From: an uncultured Prevotella sp.
GTDB lineage: Bacteria; Bacteroidota; Bacteroidia; Bacteroidales; Bacteroidaceae
DNA length: 7,894 nt
Reading direction: 5' to 3'
Assembly: GCA_900770845.1 (NCBI GenBank)
Contig: CAAGLS010000075.1
Location: 1-7,894 of the forward strand
The translations under genes and the position numbers were made by a program. This document shows positions 5,115 through 7,894 of the stretch, piece by piece. The notes under the pieces were generated by a model. It was not told where the DNA came from. It saw nothing but the letters and a program-made list of their open reading frames with translations, and did no database searches. Each line of letters opens with the position of its first letter. Positions within the stretch are counted from its first letter, which is position 1.

Positions 5115-7399
5115 CGGCAAGGGCCTTGGGCCAGCAATTCACCATCAGGGGACTGGTCACCGACACGTGCGGCAAGGCCCTGCCATCGGCAAGTGTCTCG
5201 CTGTATTCCATGCCCGCCTGCAACCTCGTTGCAAACGCGCCTTGCGACAGCCTCGGGAAGTATGAGGTGAGGATAGACAAGGGGCAGTATGCGATAGGAT
5301 TCTCATGCATTGGCTACGACACGCAGATGTATAGCCTCAGTGTGGACAGCAGCAGGAGCATCGGAGCCGTGGCCTTGAAGAACGCGGCGATAGCCCTCGA
5401 CGAGGTGGAGGTGACCGCCAACCGCTCTCCCTACAGACTGTCGGGACAGACCCTCTTGGTGGATGTGGAGCAGAGCAAACTGCTCAACCATCAGAGCGAC
5501 ATTTACGAGCTTTTGGGCAAGGTGCCCGGTGTCTTCAAGTTAGGCAACTCCATCAACATCGGCGGAAAAGGCGCGCCTGTCTATTATATCAATGGGCGGA
5601 AAGTGGTGAACCAGGCGGAGGTGGACAACCTGCAGGTTGACAACATCAAGTCGCTGAAGGTGGTCTTCTCATCGGACGGCACTTACGACTCAAACGGCTC
5701 GCCCGTGGTGGACATCACCACCAAACGGAATGGCGACGGCCTCGCCGTGAATGCGACAAGCAGGACAGAGCAGGCAAGGCACCTGTCGTTGAAAGATGGA
5801 TTCTCATCAACCCTCAACACGGGGAAATGGGACTTCTTCATGGACTATTACTACGGCCACTCCAAGCCGTCGACAAGGGAACACTTTGAGACGGCGATAA
5901 CCAACCAAAGCCTATGGGAGAAGAACGGGAGAAGCTACAGCCTACGGAGGAACAACAACCACTACTACCATATCGGCGCCGCTTACCACCTTTCGGAGAA
6001 ATCGCAGATTGGCCTGCGGTATACGGGCTATTATGCCAACTCCGACATCAACTCGTCCGACAGCCTGGCCACCAGTTCAGACAAAGCCCTCTCGTCGACA
6101 ATCCACACCGCCCGCAACGGCCACTCGCACCCCAACAGCCACCACGTGAACGCCTACTACGACGCGTCGCCGGCCCACGCATGGAACGTCAACGCATCGG
6201 CCGACTACATACACTCGGAGTCGAAGGACAGGGACAGCTTTGTTGAGACAGAAAGCACAAACGACAACTACAGATACACGGGCGACGCCCACTGGAACGT
6301 AATCTCCGCCAACCTGCATCTGTCACACCAGTTCGGCCAGCGCGGCACGCTCCGCTTCGGCTTCGACTTCAGCCACACGCAAGGCACCAACGGCATATTC
6401 TACGACCGCTCACAGCACAACGGCAACACCAAGAACCGCGAGACGAGAAACGCCCTGTTCGCCAACTACGAGATGCCGCTCGGCACGTTCACCCTACAGG
6501 CCGGGCTGCGCTATGAGAACGTGCAGTCGAAACTCCGGGAGACCTATCTCGACTCTGAAATCCGCAACCACTACAACAAGCTGCTCCCCTCGCTGAGCGT
6601 CAGCCAGTCGAAAGGATTGTTCATGCAGAGCCTCGGCTATTCCATCGAGACAAGCCGCCCCTACTATTCCTACATGAACGAGAACGAGGCATACACCAAC
6701 AGATACTCCGCCAGCAAGGGCAACATCGACCTGCGGACAGAGGTGAGCCACAACATCTCTTACATGCTGATGTGCAACTACCTGCTCTTCACCCTGAACT
6801 ACAACTACTTCCACCACCCGCTCATGAGCTATTTCTATGGCGACGACAGGAACACGCCCACGGAAGTGGCCACGATGACGAACTTCTCGCACAAGCAGCA
6901 GCTCTCGGCGATGATCAACCTGCAGCCCACCATCAAGTGCTGGACGCCAAGGCTGTCGGTCGTTATGATGAAGACGTTTATCCATTATCCCGGAATGAAC
7001 GGTGCCACCTACCACGACGGAAAGCCCGTGGTCATGGCCACACTGTCCAGCGACTGGCAACTGCCGAAAGACCTCATCCTATCGGCGGGCTACATGCAAA
7101 CCTTTGGCGGCGACCTGCAGATGGTAAGGGTCAAGCCCTTCTCCTCATTCGACATGTCTGTGAAGAAGTCGCTGCTCAACGACATTCTGCGCATATCGCT
7201 CTTCGTCTCCGACATCTTCAATGGCGACAGAAACAAGACGGCAATACGGATGAACAACATCGTGACTGGCAACTACACGAAATATGAGACCCGCAAATTC
7301 GGCATCACCATCACCTACCGCTTCCGCAATGTCAAGGGAAAGAACTCCAGCAACTCGGCCAAAGACGAAATGCGCCGCCTGAACATCAAGGAGGAATAG
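5090..7399 (+). CDS. Outer-membrane beta-barrel protein, TonB-dependent receptor type, with carboxypeptidase-regulatory-like domain; N-terminal frameshift suspected
   Basis: The open frame gives 769 aa, or about 779 if joined to the out-of-frame signal peptide at 5061. Residues about 17-98 form a CarboxypepD_reg-like beta-sandwich (FTIRGLVTD, GKYEVRIDKGQY, GFSCIGYD). About 105-212 resemble a plug domain, from DEVEVTANRSPY through LLGKVPGVF, YYINGRKV and SPVVDITTKR. The remainder is a beta-barrel with alternating aromatic strands, of the large Bacteroidota outer-membrane beta-barrel family. The C-terminal stretch has the FGITITYRFRN ending followed by a charged tail, also typical of this group. 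The likely location is the outer membrane, with a role in uptake or surface binding; the ligand is unknown. No SusD-like partner follows. The ATG at 5090 gives an arginine-rich N-terminus that is a poor signal peptide, so as written the product would probably not be exported. Causes could be a real inactivating indel, recoding, or a sequencing error. Confidence 0.85.
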   Translation: MRAVRAIAAARALGQQFTIRGLVTDTCGKALPSASVSLYSMPACNLVANAPCDSLGKYEVRIDKGQYAIGFSCIGYDTQMYSLSVDSSRSIGAVALKNAAIALDEVEVTANRSPYRLSGQTLLVDVEQSKLLNHQSDIYELLGKVPGVFKLGNSINIGGKGAPVYYINGRKVVNQAEVDNLQVDNIKSLKVVFSSDGTYDSNGSPVVDITTKRNGDGLAVNATSRTEQARHLSLKDGFSSTLNTGKWDFFMDYYYGHSKPSTREHFETAITNQSLWEKNGRSYSLRRNNNHYYHIGAAYHLSEKSQIGLRYTGYYANSDINSSDSLATSSDKALSSTIHTARNGHSHPNSHHVNAYYDASPAHAWNVNASADYIHSESKDRDSFVETESTNDNYRYTGDAHWNVISANLHLSHQFGQRGTLRFGFDFSHTQGTNGIFYDRSQHNGNTKNRETRNALFANYEMPLGTFTLQAGLRYENVQSKLRETYLDSEIRNHYNKLLPSLSVSQSKGLFMQSLGYSIETSRPYYSYMNENEAYTNRYSASKGNIDLRTEVSHNISYMLMCNYLLFTLNYNYFHHPLMSYFYGDDRNTPTEVATMTNFSHKQQLSAMINLQPTIKCWTPRLSVVMMKTFIHYPGMNGATYHDGKPVVMATLSSDWQLPKDLILSAGYMQTFGGDLQMVRVKPFSSFDMSVKKSLLNDILRISLFVSDIFNGDRNKTAIRMNNIVTGNYTKYETRKFGITITYRFRNVKGKNSSNSAKDEMRRLNIKEE

Positions 7400-7407
7400 G
7401 CGGCGGC

Positions 7408-7441
7408 CCGATGGCCTCTCGCCGGTTAGGGTGGCCATCGG
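7408..7441 (+). terminator. Candidate terminator hairpin after the barrel gene
   Basis: CCGATGGCC (7408-7416) pairs perfectly with GGCCATCGG (7433-7441) over 9 bp around a 16-nt loop, starting 9 nt after the stop codon. There is no T-run, so intrinsic termination is not proven. Confidence 0.4.
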
Positions 7442-7448
7442 TGGTCGT

Positions 7449-7487
7449 GGGCGGACAGGCTCTGGGAAAAAGCCAGCTCCCCCGCCC
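7449..7487 (+). terminator. Second hairpin after the barrel gene
   Basis: GGGCGG (7449-7454) pairs with CCGCCC (7482-7487), and an inner CTGG (7462-7465) pairs with CCAG (7473-7476) around GGAAAAAG-like bases. It may reinforce the preceding hairpin in ending the barrel-gene transcript. A T-tract is absent. Confidence 0.35.
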
Positions 7488-7592
7488 GCGCCTCCCGTGC
7501 AGGGAGTGCGGCTTCGTGGGATTCAACCGCCCGCCGGCAAGCGGGAAAACCATATTCTGAGGATTCATGCCTGCTGGATGGAATATATTTCG

Positions 7593-7600
7593 TATCTTTG
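7593..7600 (+). promoter_or_regulatory. -7 promoter element upstream of the HD-domain gene
   Basis: TATCTTTG is an exact match to the Bacteroidota -7 consensus. The -33 region (about 7569-7573) has only weak similarity to TTTG. Transcription would begin near 7607, giving a 5' leader of about 190 nt that contains the whole tandem-repeat block. I see no TAnnTTTG match closer to the gene. Confidence 0.55.
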
Positions 7601-7632
7601 CAGCAGACAAACAGGAGGTACGGCATCCCCGC

Positions 7633-7731
7633 CGTGCGAGAATGTGAGGCGGGGATGACGTGCAAGAATGTGCGGCGGAACCCGTGCGAGAATGTGAGGC
7701 GGGGATGCCGTGCAAGAATGTGCGGCGAGAC
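7633..7731 (+). repeat. Four tandem ~25-bp repeats in the leader of the HD-domain gene
   Basis: Copies begin at 7633, 7659, 7683 and 7709 (steps 26, 24, 26) and share a CGTGC[GA]AGAATGTG[AC]GGCG core. Alternate copies are nearly identical, so the block is also two 50-bp units (7632-7681 and 7682-7731) differing at only a few bases. Flanking inverted repeats add structure: ACGGCATCCCCGCC (7620-7633) is complementary to 7698-7711 perfectly and to 7648-7661 with one mismatch, and AGGAGGT (7613-7619) is complementary to ACCTCCT (7737-7743). In RNA the leader can fold in competing ways. There are no unique spacers, so it is not a CRISPR array. Confidence 0.8.
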
Positions 7732-7799
7732 GTCGCACCTCCTACTGCAAAACCAGTGAATTACTGCTTAGTTACATAGAAAGACTAAAGAACGAAACG

Positions 7800-7894
7800 A
7801 TGATGAAGACAGAAATGCAGGTTGACCTCGACTTGATGTCGTTTGTAGAGACCAACATACTCCCCCGCTACAATGCCTTTGGCACGAGCCACGG
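7800..7894 (+). CDS. N-terminus of a probable HD-domain phosphohydrolase (cut by window end)
   Basis: Only 31 codons are visible. The frame starts ATG ATG AAG, with further methionines at codons 2 and 6, and contains DLDLMSFVETNILPRYNAF. This resembles, from memory, the beginning of Bacteroidota HD-superfamily phosphohydrolases, in which an ILPRY-x-x-F-D-x-x-H segment precedes the metal-binding histidines. The HD motif itself lies beyond the window, so the call is tentative. The ATG at 7800 is preferred; the frame is open back to 7698 through part of the repeat block, with a possible GTG at 7710, but that would translate the repeats and is unlikely. No Shine-Dalgarno is seen. Confidence 0.5.
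   Translation, partial: MMKTEMQVDLDLMSFVETNILPRYNAFGTSH

Larger units (their letters stand above)
7400..7592. other. GC-rich intergenic region with hairpins
   Basis: Together with the following leader this makes 400 nt without a gene. It contains the two candidate terminator hairpins at 7408-7441 and 7449-7487 and a small CCCGC/GCGGG stem at 7530-7545. Open frames here on both strands are proline- and arginine-rich and look like composition artefacts. Confidence 0.45.

Noticed and set aside
5112..5141. Programmed -1 frameshift at a classical slippery heptamer
   Set aside because: No X-XXY-YYZ heptamer in the signal-peptide frame and no clear downstream pseudoknot were found; an indel or sequence error is simpler.
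7386..7715. Reverse-strand frames through the tandem repeats
   Set aside because: The repeated HSRT/HSCT-like peptide segments simply mirror the DNA repeats; no domain or promoter is seen.
7633..7731. CRISPR array
   Set aside because: The repeat copies are contiguous at 24-26 bp steps with no unique spacers, and no cas gene is in the window.

Overview
The window looks like chromosomal DNA of a Bacteroidota species, probably Prevotella or a close relative. The evidence is promoter elements of the Bacteroidota type (TTTG about 20 nt upstream of TAnnTTTG), start codons without Shine-Dalgarno sequences, a TGS/uridine-kinase fusion protein common in this phylum, and an outer-membrane barrel with a carboxypeptidase-regulatory-like N-terminus. 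The genus is an inference; no rRNA or tRNA is present to confirm it.

Layout. Positions 1-421 hold no convincing gene, only two small stem-loops and a promoter. A forward gene (422-2086) encodes a 554-aa nucleoside (uridine) kinase-like protein with ThrRS-like N-terminal domains. A 250-nt convergent intergenic region follows, with a 12-bp hairpin. Two overlapping reverse-strand genes form an apparent type II restriction-modification operon. It reads from 4753 down to 2337: first a 304-aa putative PD-(D/E)XK endonuclease, then a 502-aa gamma-type N6-adenine DNA methyltransferase. By eye this block is poorer in GC than the kinase gene, which fits horizontal acquisition. A divergent region (4754-5060) carries promoters for both directions. 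The forward gene that follows (to 7399) encodes an outer-membrane beta-barrel protein of the TonB-dependent receptor type. The window closes with a GC-rich intergenic region containing hairpins, a promoter, a block of four ~25-bp tandem repeats inside a long apparent 5' leader, and the first 31 codons of a probable HD-domain phosphohydrolase.

How the genes relate. The nuclease and methyltransferase overlap by 7 nt and should be translationally coupled; together they would cut foreign DNA and protect the host. The kinase, barrel protein and HD protein have no evident functional link to them or to each other.

The observations most worth a second look are: (1) the barrel gene has a near-ideal promoter and a good signal peptide starting at 5061, but the signal peptide is one frame off from the mature protein, so the gene is frameshifted, uses recoding, or contains a sequence error; (2) the putative endonuclease belongs to no restriction family I can name; (3) the tandem-repeat leader before the HD gene can fold extensively; (4) the kinase's ThrRS-like editing domain has lost all four canonical His/Cys residues, suggesting a repurposed domain.
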